Below are positions 8,501-20,689 of a stretch of DNA of 64,000 bases, piece after piece. The position numbers and the translations under genes were made by a program. A model generated the notes under the pieces. It searched no databases, was not told where the DNA came from, and saw nothing but the letters and a program-made list of their open reading frames with translations. Position 1 is the stretch's first letter; each line of letters starts with the position of its first letter. Source of the DNA: Dasyornis broadbenti (lineage: Eukaryota; Chordata; Aves; Passeriformes; Dasyornithidae); the NCBI GenBank assembly GCA_013397935.1, contig VZRN01003450.1, forward strand, positions 1,125-65,124, given 5' to 3'.

Positions 8501-10414
8501 AGTGGGTTTTATTGGTTTTGTCATCATTCATTTGACTCTTCAAAATGTGTTAACGACAAGAAATATCACATTACTTTAATATCGACTGATGAAAGAAAAA
8601 CAGAAAGCTTTTTGACACCCTATATTCTACAGTGCCCTAAATTAATTGCAAATGGTTTCGTCTATTTTACTGTAAAACCACAAACGGTACTTTTGATCAT
8701 CTTAGTTTTTAAAAATCGTGAAATGGTAATTTCAACTTGATGGGAAAGAAAGAATGACGGAAAGAATACATTGTTCAAATTCTACTCTTTACAGTAAGAA
8801 GAACCTGTAAACTCCTGGTCAAATATGCCAAGGGTGCCAATGTCAGCAGTTACTAATGTAAACATTTTCTGCTTATTATGTAACAAATTCCTTTGCAAGC
8901 ACCACTTAATTTTGCATAACATGTCTTTCTCCTGGTGTTGAACACACGGCAGAAAATTAAGATATTATTACAAAGCTCTCTCCATAAAAACAAACAGATA
9001 AAGCACAAAAATAAAACCCACAGAGAAGGCGGTGTAGCAAAAAGTTAAAGATCTGCTAGTTTTCAGTATTTCCTGTAGTATGTATAAGCAGTAGCGCTCT
9101 CACAATCATACATTATTGTGTAATCAACATGCAACACGGTTCTCCCCCATCCACATCACAATTACAAAATACCCACATAAATAAAGTACTGCTCAAGGGG
9201 AAAGTACTCTGACAGAGAAGCCTTGATCTCCCTGATACCTTTCAGGTAGGTGTTTGGTCTCTCAGTTCCCTTTTCCCTGTGAGGACAGACAAATTTCTCT
9301 TTCTCTTCACTTATTGGTGGGCGACCCAAGGGTTTTGATCAGAAGTGTCATTTAGGTCCAGCTCCCTGTTTGTAGGACAAACTGCATCTGTAGCCCTGGG
9401 CCCCATATCTTCAGAGAGGGGAGCTCTGCCCTGCAAAGAACAGACAGACTGGTTGTCATTTGGGTGTTGAAGGAAAGTGAGCATCATGGAGAAGCTTAGA
9501 GGGTGTGTCTTACACCACTGCCTGAGTTACACCACTCCTCTCTACCAAGAGCCAAAGAGAAGGTGAGACTTGGTGGGTCTCTAGCCTGAATGAAGAACAC
9601 CTAAACTCAGAAAACATCCTCCACGAAGGCACTATTGCAAAACTTTTATGACTCTGAAGGAGTAATTCAAAATGGTAAGAGCCCCAAACAAAAATAATTT
9701 TCTCACAAACTGTAAATGTGCTTTAATGTTGATATATCAAGAAGACTCCTTGTCTCCCCCGAGGCTACTGTGGTTCTGACTACCTGCAGTAAAGTGAGTC
9801 CAAGTCATCAGTGGTTACAAACACAAAAATGTTAACTGACCCTAAGATGGTGTTTGTGTTTTTCAGCCTTACATATGTTCATCATCCAGTCTACTGTGAA
9901 GCATTAGATGGATCCTTGGAAACTCTCCATGGAGTCACCATGGAGTCCCATATTACGAGGCGACTGACTCTAATAGTCACACTTTTCTAACAATACTGTT
10001 CATGCAAGTCACAAAAATCTAAGGGAATTGAATGTCAGAGGTCTCCAGCTCCGTAGCTTCCAGCAGTTTGTAAGACAGCTTGAGTCCAGCACTGCCTCCC
10101 CGGTGAATGGTGCTCGGCAGCACCGAGCACCTGCTCCTAACAGCAGTGCAGGGGACATCGTCGGTGACACCCCTTTGCACAGTTGTCCCCGCAGTCCCAT
10201 CTGATGCTGGACAGGACCACTACATTCCCGTTATTGCCACCTGTGGGAAGACGTGTCCCTAGAAGCAGTGCCACTCCTGCTCCAGGTCCCTACAGCCTCT
10301 ACACAGAGTGTGGGCAGGACCCACTACACAGACACATCTTTACCTCTACTTCTCAGTCTCCTGTTCCAACTGTGACACCAAGAACTTGATCTAACACAAG
10401 CACTCAGCATACAT
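8501..10414. other. Non-coding interval between array genes; no gene seen
   Basis: On the minus strand this lies downstream of the splice donor at 10810, so it would be the first part of a long intron of that gene as well as intergenic DNA. Base composition is mixed, and I see no cadherin-like coding sequence, tandem repeat or RNA gene. Confidence 0.5.
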
Positions 10415-10590
10415 ATGGGTGCAGCTGCCCAGAGAGGTGGTAGGTGCCCCATCCCTGGAAATATCCAAGATCAGGTTGGATGGGGCTCTGAGCACTCTGA
10501 TCTAGTTGAAGGTATCCTTGTTCACTGCATGAGGGTTTGGACTTGACGGCCTTTAAAGTCCAGTCCGACCCAAACTGTTCTATGCTTCAT
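10415..10590 (+). mobile_element. CR1 LINE fragment (3' end)
   Basis: It contains the characteristic avian CR1 3' stretch: TGCCCAGAGAGGTGGTAGG, CCCCATCCCTGGAA, CAGGTTGGATGGGGCTCTGAG, then a degenerate end near CTGTTCTATG. It is 5'-truncated and diverged. It lies inside the presumed intron downstream of the donor at 10810. Confidence 0.85.
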
Positions 10591-10803
10591 TGATGCAGGG
10601 AGGTGCGGTTAGTCAGCATTCGGGGAGCAGCTGAGCCCTGCTGGATCCTCCTGGAAGGCCTCTCCAGCGGCTCTGAGACTCTCTATCATCTCCTCCCACC
10701 CCAGGGACTGCTCCACCAGCAGTTCTACAATTTCAACAGTCCTTGCTGCCAGGATGTGACACACCTACCTCCCTGCCTGCCCGACCTCCTCAGCCCTGTC
10801 AGT

Positions 10804-10816
10804 CCCTCACCTGTGC
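10804..10816 (-). other. Splice donor of the variable exon (CAG|GTGAGG)
   Basis: On the minus strand the exon reads ...GCACAG and is followed at once by GTGAGGGAC, a near-consensus donor, with the exon/intron boundary between 10811 and 10810. It falls between codons (phase 0). If unspliced, the frame would end only three codons later (Val-Arg-Asp-stop). Confidence 0.8.
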
Positions 10817-13201
10817 GGTCCAGTCGCCTTCATCCCCGAGGTTGGCTGCATCCTGCGAGCACACCGAGCTCCGCTGTTCGCCCGGCCCTGGGGGCAGCCC
10901 GGCAGGGAAGCAGGGGAAGAGGGGCCTGAGGAAACGGAACTCGCTGTTGACGGTCCCGGCGGCGAAGCAGACGTCGTACACGTAGCTGCGGGGCAGGGAG
11001 CCCGCGTTGCTCTCCGTGGCAGTCGTCGGGAAAGTAGGCAAGGTCTCCGTCTCTCTTCGCCTGGCCTGCCGCACCTTCACTACCACGGCGGCCACCGCGG
11101 TGGCGAGGAACAGCGCCGACACGCAGGTGAGGGAGGCGATGAGGTAAAGAGTGAGCGGCCCGTCGGGATCGGCAGCCGGTGCCTCCTCGCTCACCAGCAA
11201 ATGGGCTTCAGAGAAGCCGTCCACCAGTGCCACGGCGAGGGTGGCAGTGGCAGAGCGCGATGGCTGCCCGCGGTCCCGCACCAGCACGATGAGCCTGTGC
11301 CGGGGCGCGTCCCTCTCTGTCACAGCCCGCGCCGTGCGCACCTCGCCGCTGTGCAGCCCCACGCGGAACAGCCCCGGCTCCGTCGCCTTCGCCAGCTCGT
11401 ATGACAGCCACGCGTTCTGCCCCGCGTCCGCGTCCACCGCCACCACCTTGGCCACCAGGTAGCCGGACGGCGCCCAGCGCGGCACCAGCTCTCCGGCCGC
11501 GCTGCTGTCGGGGCCCGGGTGCAGCAGCACGGGAGCGTTGTCGTTCTCGTCTCGCACGACCACGCGTAGCACGGCCTGGGTGCTGAGCGGTGGGGATCCG
11601 CCGTCGGCTGCACGCACTGTCACCTCGAAGGAGCGAACCTTCTCATAGTCCAGAGGACGGAGGATATAAACATCCCCATTTTCAGCGTTGACTGACACTT
11701 CAGGGTGGTCTTTGCTCTCCTGCCTCACCAGTCCGTAGTTTACGCGGGCATTTTTTCCTGCGTCGGCGTCCGTGGCTTTCATGCTGCCGATCCGGAGCAT
11801 GGGGCTGTTGTTCTCCGTGACCGACATGGTGTAAACCTCCTGGGTGAACTCTGGGGGATTGTCGTTCACATCCGCTATCTGCACGAAGATGCTTTTCCGA
11901 GCGCTCAGCCGCGTCCTGCCCCAGTCCATGGCTGTGATGGTGATGTTATACTCCGCCGTCCTCTCCCTGTCCAGAGCCGCGTTTGTTCTCAGCTCGTAGT
12001 AATTATCAAAAGTGGGGCTGAGACTGAATGGCAAGTCCCCGTCGATGGAACACTCCGTCCTGCCGTTGTCCCCGGAGTCCAGGTCCCGCACACTGAACAG
12101 AGCCACCACGGTGCGTGGTGGGGCGTCTTCGGGAATGGAGGCGGTGAGGGAGGTGAGCGCTATCTCCGGGGCGTTGTCATTCACGTCCAGGACCTCCACC
12201 TGCACTTTGCAATGCGCAGACAGCTCCCCGCCGTCGGTGGCTTTCACCACCATCTTGTGGTTTTTTGCTTCCTCAAAATCCAGGTTGCCCGCGACTCGTA
12301 TTTCACCGGTAGCCGGGTTCAGCTGGAAGAGCTGCCGGGAGCGCTCCGATGTTTGGGTAAAGGCATACCGCACTTCCCCGTTGGACCCTTCGTCGGGATC
12401 CACGGCCGCGACTCTGACCACCAGCTGCTCCAGGGGGCTGTTCTCAGCCAGACGCACTTCGTAGGTCTCCCTTTCAAAAACTGGGATGTTATCATTGGCA
12501 TCCAGCACCACTATCCGGACCTGAGTTGTGCCCGATCTGGGTGGTGACCCCCCGTCGGTGGCGGTGAGAAGTAAATTCATCTCTGCCTGCTCTTCACGAT
12601 CGAGCTGGCGCTGTAGGACAAGTTCCACGTATTTTACTCCGTCTTTCCCTGTTCCAATAGCGAGGGAGAAAAGAGGATTGGGCCCGAGGCTGTAGTTCTG
12701 CAAACCGTTAATGCCCACGTCCTTGTCCTGGGCGCTCTCCAGAGGGAAACGTGACCCAGGAGATGCTGTTTCTAGAATTTTTAATACCATCTCCTTCTCC
12801 GGGAACACGGGTGAATTGTCGTTTACGTCACGAACTTCCACCTCCCCTCGGATAAGCTGCAGCGGATTTTCAAAGAATATTTTAAAAAAGACAGTGCAGG
12901 TATCGCTCTGCGGACAGATATCCTCTCGGTCCAGCGACTCCTTTACCGTCAGGATTCCGGTGTTTTGATTGAGTCGGAAAAGCTGCTCGTTCCCCTCGGA
13001 CACAACACGGGCCTTGCGAGCCGCGAGCTGGCTCAGAGGAACCCCCAGGTCCTTTGCAATATTGGCTACAAAGGAGTCCCTCTCCGTTTCCTCCGGCAGA
13101 GAGTAGCGGAGGGTTTCAGCCCAGCTCTGACACACGCAAAAACACAGAATAAACGAGATCACTTGCCTCTTGCTGTCTCCGCTCCGTCTCCCACACACCA
13201 T
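10811..13201 (-). CDS. Clustered protocadherin variable exon with splice donor, gamma-type (797 codons in this exon)
   Basis: Variable exon encoding the ectodomain, membrane span and variable part of the tail. I preferred the ATG at 13201 over one 15 codons upstream (13246) because a compact signal peptide follows directly (about 1-28, ending CVCQSWA) before ETLRYSLPEETE. EC1 is about 29-133 with CX5C at Cys96-Cys102, EC2 to 242, EC3 to 347, EC4 to 452, EC5 to 560 and EC6 to 682. Linkers are DVNDNSPVF, DANDNIPVF, DVNDNAPEI, DVNDNPPEF and DENDNAPVL. The transmembrane helix is about 683-708. The tail has SEFRFLRPLFP and ends DEGDWTAQ at a strong phase-0 donor, as expected for an exon that splices to shared constant exons. 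Those exons are not in the window downstream. The gamma constant region is the likely partner, since the alpha terminal exon lies upstream. It could also be a beta-like gene with an unused donor. Confidence 0.9.
11208..11631 (-). other. Homogenised EC5-end/EC6 block (partner 5661-6084)
   Basis: Partner of 5661-6084 at a constant offset of 5547 bp with no gap. About five substitutions were counted over 424 bp, two or three of them changing an amino acid near the end of EC6 (SRSATAT versus SHSATAT, DGFSE versus DDFSD). Outside it the two genes diverge at once. Confidence 0.85.
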
Positions 13202-13740
13202 CACCCTCCAGAAAAGCCATCCACCGTCCTCCGCGGCTCCCAGCATTGTTTTAGTAACTTCCGATGAAGAGCGATGTGGGCCAGCAATCCTGGGGTGAGG
13301 GAATCTGGAAGCCCCCGAGTGCTCCGACTCCTGTCCGAGCAGCTCAGCTCACAGGGTTTTTTTGTCTCCCGATGTCTGCATACCCGGGGCGGACCGAGGA
13401 ACACGCCGGTCCGCGGCCAACATCCCCACCCAGCGTCGGAACGGGGAATATTTCCTCTCATTCGGGGCAGCGCTGCTGGTTCGGGGTTTGCTGCTTGAAT
13501 CCTCACTCTGTACCAAAAAGGTGCGGTGTGAATGCTCTCCTCGCTCGGAAGTGGGATCCTTACCCTCATACAGAGAGCTGCTGTGGGAATCACATCCCAA
13601 CTCGCAACCACCAACTCTTCATACACAGCTTTTGGTTTGCCTCTGCGTTGTGTAGACACGGCAAGATCCACTGCCACAGAAGAGATTTTCCTTCTCTTCT
13701 CCACTTGTTAATCAGCACAGGACGGCTAGCAAGTGTGGCG
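13202..13740 (-). promoter_or_regulatory. Promoter / 5' flank of the variable exon at 10811-13201
   Basis: GC- and CpG-rich DNA directly upstream of the exon. On the minus strand, 13466-13479 reads CCAGCAGCGCTGCC, which combines a partial CTCF core with the CGCT sequence described in protocadherin promoter elements (CSE). It lies about 270 bp upstream of the ATG and reads with transcription. CpG content falls away beyond about 13700. Open frames on both strands here are short and look like chance. Confidence 0.5.
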
Positions 13741-16700
13741 AGTCAGAGAAGCTATTGACATTGAGAGCTGGTGCCAGAGAGCTGACAAGGAAATGTCCCC
13801 AAGTAAATGCTTTACCATCACGGTAGGATGGTAATGCTGTCCTAGGACACATCATCCTAATGCTGTTTTCTTTCTTACTGGGTGTCACACCTCGCTTGAA
13901 TTTGACACCTTTCTATATGAAAAAGAGGTTAGACTTGAAGTCCTGTATCTGCCTAAGGATATATGGCCAACAGCCAGTAAATACAAAAGCCAAGGAAACA
14001 AACAGGGAGCTCGTAAGTTAAACTCCTCGATACACATACGCTAACGAGGAGTTAACGGAGACAATAGCAAAGATAAGGCTCTAATCACACTAACTGACGG
14101 GCCATTAAAAGAATCATTGAAGCGTAAACTCCAGAGGTTCAACAAGAGACTTTGTAAACGATAAAGGAAAAGGAAGTTCTAATGATTCTCACGGATTATC
14201 AGAAAGGGTATCATAGAAGAAAAGAAATTGATTACGAGGTGTTTGAGTAGGGCTCCAGGAATTTGCAAGGCTTATTATGAGAAGATTAGAGGCAGAATCA
14301 AACTATCTAAGAGGAAGATGTCAAAAGTAGCCCCGTTAGGAACAACCGTGGGAAAACGGAGGTGGAAGGGGTTACCGAAGGCTTCTGAGCACAATCTGGT
14401 ACTGTGAGGCAGGATCCGTGCAGGAAACCGGATAAAAACCTCAGCGTCAGGCAGTCATGGCTGGCTCTGAAGACAGACGTACAGCTCGACTGCTTCTGCG
14501 ACGAATGCACACACCGTGCTGAGGATGTGCACAGCTGCCGGCGAGCCCAGCCCAGCTTTCCTCTTAGAGAATTAAAAAATGGAGGAGAAAACAAAACAGT
14601 GCTTGCACTATTTACCTGAGGTTTGAGCATTTTTAATCCAGATTTTACTATAAAAAAGAACTATGCTACGAGGTATCATAACCTCCTTGGTTTTGGCATC
14701 TTTCCTTTAATTTCCTAGATGTTTCCCCCTTATTTTTGTTTGCTAAAAGGAGGGACGCTGTCAAACAATATTCAAGAGGTCAAGTCCTAGAAACTCGCTG
14801 ATGTCTTCATTTGTTTTAAAATAAAAACTTCGTGACTGTATCACTAGTTTTGTCTTCAGGATTCCCCAGAAATTTAGCTACTAAAAAAGATCTTGCACGA
14901 ATGCAGCCATTTTCGATGACTTTTTCTTACTGCCCCTTGACTTGGAAGCGTGATAAGGTTTAAAACACTATCATCAAAGGGCAGCTCCAGCTTTCTTCCC
15001 TTCCAGGGACCTGTCTCTCGGGTTGTGATCATTATCACCAACAGAGAAGCCAAACCAAGCACGGAAGTAGATGTGCTAGGAAAGTGGCTTCTCTCATGTT
15101 TTCCCACGCAAAATTAACAGTGACACCTGTAATCCACTTGCATTGTGCCCCTTTGCTCAGCTCTCAGCATCTCCGAGAGAGGAATGTGTATTTATTTCTA
15201 CTTATCCTAATCTTTGGCACCACTGTGCAGCAGGGACAGACACAACCCGAGAAGGGCCTCCACAGGCACTTCCTATGCTGAGTGCAGGAACCCAGTAATT
15301 GCTGCTCCCGTCATTTCAGAAAGGAAATGGTGTCCTTCAGCTCCAGGTGTAGAAGGGTGTAAGAAGAACAGAGATCCTTAACGGAGCTCTTGGCTGTAAC
15401 AGTATCTTTGCTCATCAGAAGATGTTTCTCTTCGACCGACGTTTATATTCTTTCAGATTTTAGAGAAATGCTAAATAAAGAGGGTCACTTACCGTGTAGC
15501 ACTGGAGAGCTAATGCTGGCGTTTTCCGTTGGGTCACAACAGTAAAATGGATGTGTATTAATTTAAAAAAAAAAAAGTTTGAATAATGCCAGATGAAGAC
15601 ACTCTGTATTTTAGGACAAAATAAGGAACTATACCCATAATAAGAAAGATTTGCATAAATGTGTCAGAGAATTCACTTATCTCTTCGAGCATACAATGAT
15701 ATTGTAGACTTCCTCGTCTTTTGCTTTAGTGCTGACATCTTTATCCTAAGAAGAAGGGGGAAAATCCAGTTCTCTTTACTCTGTCATTTACAACGCTAGA
15801 AAAGCGTTATAGCAGCATATGCTGCTCAGTTCCTGGTATGTCTCCATATTTCAGAACACACTGTTGCTAAAAAAAATTCTGCCCGCACTTCTGAAGCCTG
15901 AGCCATTTCAATTTCCACAATTCTTCTTGGTCTTTCAGTTGGGAATTCAGATCTGCCCAATCAAATCTCAGAGGACCTGTGCCAGGTTTTGTGGTTCTCC
16001 CGGCTAAAGGCTGCTCCATCCCTGGAGCCACTGTCTACTCTCCTCCAGCACACTCTGAGGATAGAAATACACTCTGAGTCTTGGGAGGAGCTTGCAGATC
16101 AGAAGAACAAATACTTCCCAGAGTCACAGTGTTTTCCATGCCTGAGTGCAAAGACGAACCAACACTCCAGTCCTTTCATTCCCAGACAGCTCTCAGGACG
16201 AATTTCTTCTTCTGTCTCCATAACAATCGGGCAGCGCCCTGAATTCCCTGCTCTCCGACGGAACTGGAACTCTCAGCTGGATGCAAACGTGAAAAAAGCT
16301 GGGAGAAGCATTCCTAACATTCTGGCTCTCGGTAATATTGTAAATCCCACACGTACCTGTTCTGAGGCAAATTTTCCGAGAGATAAAGCAGCCTCCACCC
16401 TGTCTGCATTCAGTACAGTTAGTGCTTTCCTCATCACTCTGTTAAAAGCAAACATTTTTTTCTCCCGGTATTAACTCGGTGCTTACCAACTAACCGACTC
16501 TGAGTCACCCCAGACCTACGGTGAAATCCTCCCAAATCCCGCAGGGATGGCCCTGGGACACCATCTCTGTCCTTCACACTCCCAGCTTCACCTTGTGCTC
16601 TTGGCTTTTCCAGGCACGTCTCAATGCGGTGATTCCCGGCACATCCTTTGGAAAAGCTTTACTCCAGGGCGTATTCCGGTGCAACCGGGGCATTTCTGCT

Positions 16701-17239
16701 GGGCTGTCAGCCGGTGTCAGCCTTGCAGCATCAGACGGGTGCCCGCCGGTCTCTCTCCACCCCGCCCAGCAGCAGCAAGGCGCGCCCAGCGCTGGCCAAC
16801 AGCGCCACTGGGCGTCCAGCGCAGGAACTGCACAGGGCGTCTGCCCCCAGCCTCGGCAGGAATCTCCTCCCTCACCTTCTGGCTATTGCAAGGACAAATT
16901 CTGAAATACATTTCCCATCTGGAGTCTTTGGCACATAAATGCGCTTCCTTAGTACTTACTGAGACATTTGGTTTGGCGTTAATAATCCAGGCAAACATGA
17001 AATACCCTACACAAACCTTCCATCGAATGTGCTTAACAAAGACATGGGCAAATGTAGCAAACATTGCTCACGTGCTGTGCACTACAGTTTCCAGAAGTCA
17101 GGCATTAAAGGCGTTTTCAAGCACAGACTGTTTGTGGGAGACTCAGTTCTGAATATTTTTTATTTCCAAAGGAAATCTCCGCGTGTTGTATGTCTTCTAA
17201 AGTATTCCATGGTTGAGAACCAATTCAGTATTAATAGCA
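13741..17239. other. Non-coding interval upstream of the array; no gene seen
   Basis: Mostly AT-rich DNA with moderately GC-rich patches at about 14.4-14.6 kb and 16.6-16.9 kb. I see no intact exon, CR1 tail or tandem array. A short stretch near 16262-16274 resembles the family's EFQF tail codons but is too short to call. Confidence 0.45.
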
Positions 17240-17435
17240 GCACGAACCTGTGCCACCCCTTGGGTCAGCTGCAACAGATTTCCAAAGAATATCTTAAAGT
17301 CGAGCCTTCAAGTATTGGTCCATGGTCAGATCTCCACTTGGTCCAGTGACTCCTTTACAATCAGGACTTCGGTGTTTTGATTGAGGCAGAAATGCTACTG
17401 CTGGTGCTCCTCAGACACAATGGAGAGCACATTTC
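17240..17435 (-). pseudogene. Relic of a protocadherin EC1 coding region
   Basis: This segment aligns with 12845-13015, the EC1 coding part of the gene at 10811-13201. They share a 16-base identical run (CGGTGTTTTGATTGAG on the plus strand) and long stretches of similar order. Minus-strand translation gives LNQNTEVLIVKESLDQVEI against RLNQNTGILTVKESLDREDI in the intact gene. Stop codons fall inside the relic, one right after QVEI and one a few codons before LNQN, and the flanks on both sides lose similarity. It is a decayed fragment of a former array member about 4 kb upstream of the present first gene. Confidence 0.88.
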
Positions 17436-17649
17436 TTCCTAGACAGCAGTACTTCCTTTCTTATGACATCGGTTCATGAGGCCATCTGCTCTAAAACCTC
17501 CCTGTGTACCTTCCAGCTTCAAAGAATAGAGGAAAATTCCCTGCTTCAAAATCTGAGTTCATGTTCTCAGAGACATTCTGCATTCTCCAGTCTCCAAAGA
17601 TAATGCTGGACAGAAATTACCTGTCAGACTGACAGAGAGTAGGTTTGAT

Positions 17650-17862
17650 CAGATATTAACAAGAAATTCCTTAGTGTGAGGGTGCTGAGGCCCTGGCACA
17701 GGTTGCCCAGAAAAGCTGTGGCTACCCCATCCCTGGAAGTGTCCAAGGCCAGGTTGGACAGGCGTTTGGAGAAAGCTGGATACTGGAAGGTGTCCTTGCT
17801 AGGAGGTTGGAGATGATTTCAAAGGTCCTTTCCAATCCAAACCATCCTGTGATTTTATGTCT
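17650..17862 (+). mobile_element. CR1 LINE fragment (3' end)
   Basis: Typical CR1 3' sequence: AGAAATTCCTTAGTGTGAGG, GCCCTGGCACAGGTTGCCCA, CCCCATCCCTGGAAGTGTCC, CAAGGCCAGGTTGGACAGGC, ending CATCCTGTGATTTTATG. It is 5'-truncated and starts about 215 bp past the protocadherin relic. Confidence 0.9.
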
Positions 17863-20689
17863 GCTTACGTCTTTTCCATCCTACATCTTTTGAAGGCAAC
17901 AAATTCTCTCTCTCCTCTCTAGCCATGACAATCTCAGTATTTCTTGTTTGGAAATAAATCCTCTCAGCTGCAACACTTTGCTACCATGAATGCCTTTTGA
18001 AGACAAGTAATTATTCTCATCTTTGTAAACTTTGTGCTGAGTGGGATCTAATTTTTCCATCTTCAACCTCTAGGTCTTCAACTCCTAGGTCAAGTTGCAG
18101 AAGTTTTCTTCACAAATCCCTAAACCCATGTGGTTTTTTGTATCCTGAGGTGTCAAATGGCCAACAAATAATATTTTCATTCGTAGCTAAGAGCTGATGT
18201 GTTTTGTGGGGGAAGTATCATCTACCGAGATTTTTTTCATGTTCTTCTGTTCAATTTCTTCATGACTCCTTCCAGAGTTTCCGGCAGTGGCTGTTTCATT
18301 TGGCTCAGAGGAGACAGATTCAAATGGAAAGTCACATGATGAAGAGTCAAGGAGCACAGGGCTGTAGGTAATTGAAGTTCACTGGGTAAATGCCTTGGCT
18401 TTCTTTATGCTTTTCGAAAAGCAACAGAGAATAAGACATTTGGAAAGTCTTGAAAAACATATTTCAGGGACAGAAGTGCTGCACAGGCATTCATGGACAA
18501 GGGCAAGAATCTTCAGGCTTGTGAAGAAATGTTTCTATGATTGGCTAACTGAAGATAGGAATTAGAAGTGTTTGAAGTTAAATGATTGAGTATTATAATA
18601 AGAAAATGAGGCGTAGGCAGATGCTATTCTGTCCTGGGCAGAGAAATAGCACATTTGTCCTGAAGGCCAGGAAGGAAAGGATATGGGGAGAGGTTGGCCT
18701 TGGGCAGGCTGATTTTGAAAATCTGGCTGGTCATCTGAAGAAGAAAACAGGGATTCAGCTGAGAAGCAGATCTGAAAGTGAGGGAGAGAAGGGGAGAGCA
18801 GGAGGAAGGATAGCAATGGTTAGAGAAGGGAAAGATGCGGTGCAAGAGGGACCAAGAGCAGACAAGCATGAAGGTGTTTGGTTGACAAGGCTGACCAAGC
18901 AGGATAAGGACAAAGAAATACATGTTAAGATCCATGCTGGAGCCAACTTAATAAGGTTTGCTGATGTAGCACTTGTAAGAAGAGAATCACAATGGGCATT
19001 GGAAAAGGGAAAGCGGGATTGAATCAACCAGAGTAAAAAGGGCATAGAGAATTCTGGGTAGACACAGGAAGGGCAAGCAGGCAGATGAAGTTTGAAGTCA
19101 AAGCAGGTGCATGGATGAGAAGGGAGCCAAAATGGACACAAAGAAGGAAGAAACAAAGGAGTTAGTTAGGAGAAAGGAAGTGTATATATGATCCTTTAAG
19201 CTTATGTTGGTCTTTCTCCAATTCTCAGTGTCTGGCTTAAGCCTAGATTTCCTCACTTTCACCTTTCTTCTTCAGAATGCCTTTCTTTCCAATTGAGGAG
19301 CAAAAAACTTATCAGAAGGCAGCAGGAAACCAAAAGGAACCCTACTATCTCAGCCAGAGTAACAGGATGAAGTGCCCAGTCTCCAACTTTCTGTCTTCCG
19401 ACGCCAGGCTTGGCCCATCTGCAAGCCAAGTTCTGAATCCTCGGATGGCCTGAACATATTGAGATCAGCTCTGGAAACACTTGGCCCGGTGCTACCTAAA
19501 GGGAAGGTCAAAGGGATTTAAGCACAACTTCATGGACACCGTGGTCACTGCCTGGAAGGAAAACAGAGGTTCTGAACTGAGGTTTTCAAAAGGGACAGAG
19601 ATCAAGGGAGTTATTGTGTTTACTCATTGCACAGATGAACAGAGATGCACCAACATGAGGGGATCACCCCTCAATTCATGTCTAGTGCTTCTGAAGACAC
19701 AGTGACCAGTTCAGCAGTTAAATCAGTGGCCAGCACCATTTCTAAGTCCAGCTAAATAGAAAGAGCTCTGAAACCCCAGCACGAGAGAAATCTGACCTAT
19801 GTTTTACTGAAACAGCAGAGATGACCTTTTTTTTGGGAGGGTACTTCAGAAAGCAAAAGGGTTTTGGACCCTCTGTTTAACTTTGTTTGTCCTCAGTTGC
19901 GGGTTACTTTCTCCCACACGATTCCAGCAGCAACAGCAAGCCAGGCACCCTCTGGGATCACAGGATGACCCTTGGACTTCTGACACAACTAAACCACTCC
20001 CCAGAATACAGGGTGACCAGTGAACTGTCTGGGTCATCATTTACACAAAGCAGTGGAATATAGACTCTTGTTATCCTACACGCTGTTGTATCGTCTTGTC
20101 TTTTATTTTATTTTCAAATACTTTTGTATCTTGACAAAACTGAACCACATAAAGCCATCTTTCTGTTGGATGATGCTTTGACATGCTCAGTGCTTTTGAC
20201 CAACAGCATGTAGATACTCTGAAAGAAAAGAGAATTACAAAAAAGAAAACATCCATTCTGTAGCGAGAAATCCAAGAAGAGTTTATTCACTGTTTAGACA
20301 ACAGACAGGTACTCACATCCATGCCACATTTTCTAAAGGAGGGGGCAAACTGGCAAAGACAAACTGAAAAGCTATTTCAAGACAGATGCACAGACACAGT
20401 TCTCAGGGGAAAATTATAAAGTAAACAGATATAAAACCAACACATTTAGCAGGTACCACTGAAAGTGCATGACAGCTAATTTACTTTCCAAAAAGTTTAT
20501 ATGTCGATAGGTGCAGCATAACCCTGCTGTCATGATACTTCTACAGCCAGGCTCATAAATTTGGGAGGGGGAAAAAAATATACTTTTGTATTAAAACCCC
20601 TGGATTGCATCAATGATGGGAGGGGAAATAAAAAAAACAGCCTGTAGTCCCTGTATATCTATAATATATAAAACTATTATCACTTTTTT
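17863..20689. other. Non-coding interval; no gene seen
   Basis: AT-rich DNA with a purine-rich stretch at about 18.6-19.2 kb that gives medium-length frames on both strands without recognisable domains. A weak CTCF-like match lies at 20335-20346. No repeat family was recognised. Confidence 0.4.

Noticed and set aside
11705..12547. 280-codon plus-strand open frame opposite the spliced variable exon
   Set aside because: Antisense shadow of GC-rich coding sequence without a domain or signal.
16250..16280. Possible protocadherin tail relic (minus-strand EFQF codons)
   Set aside because: Only about 13 bases match the family tail, and the surrounding translation does not follow it. Too short to separate from chance.
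18582..19022. 146-codon plus-strand open frame
   Set aside because: Purine-rich, low-complexity translation (Lys, Glu, Arg, Gly) with no domain. Overlapping minus-strand frames are equally open.
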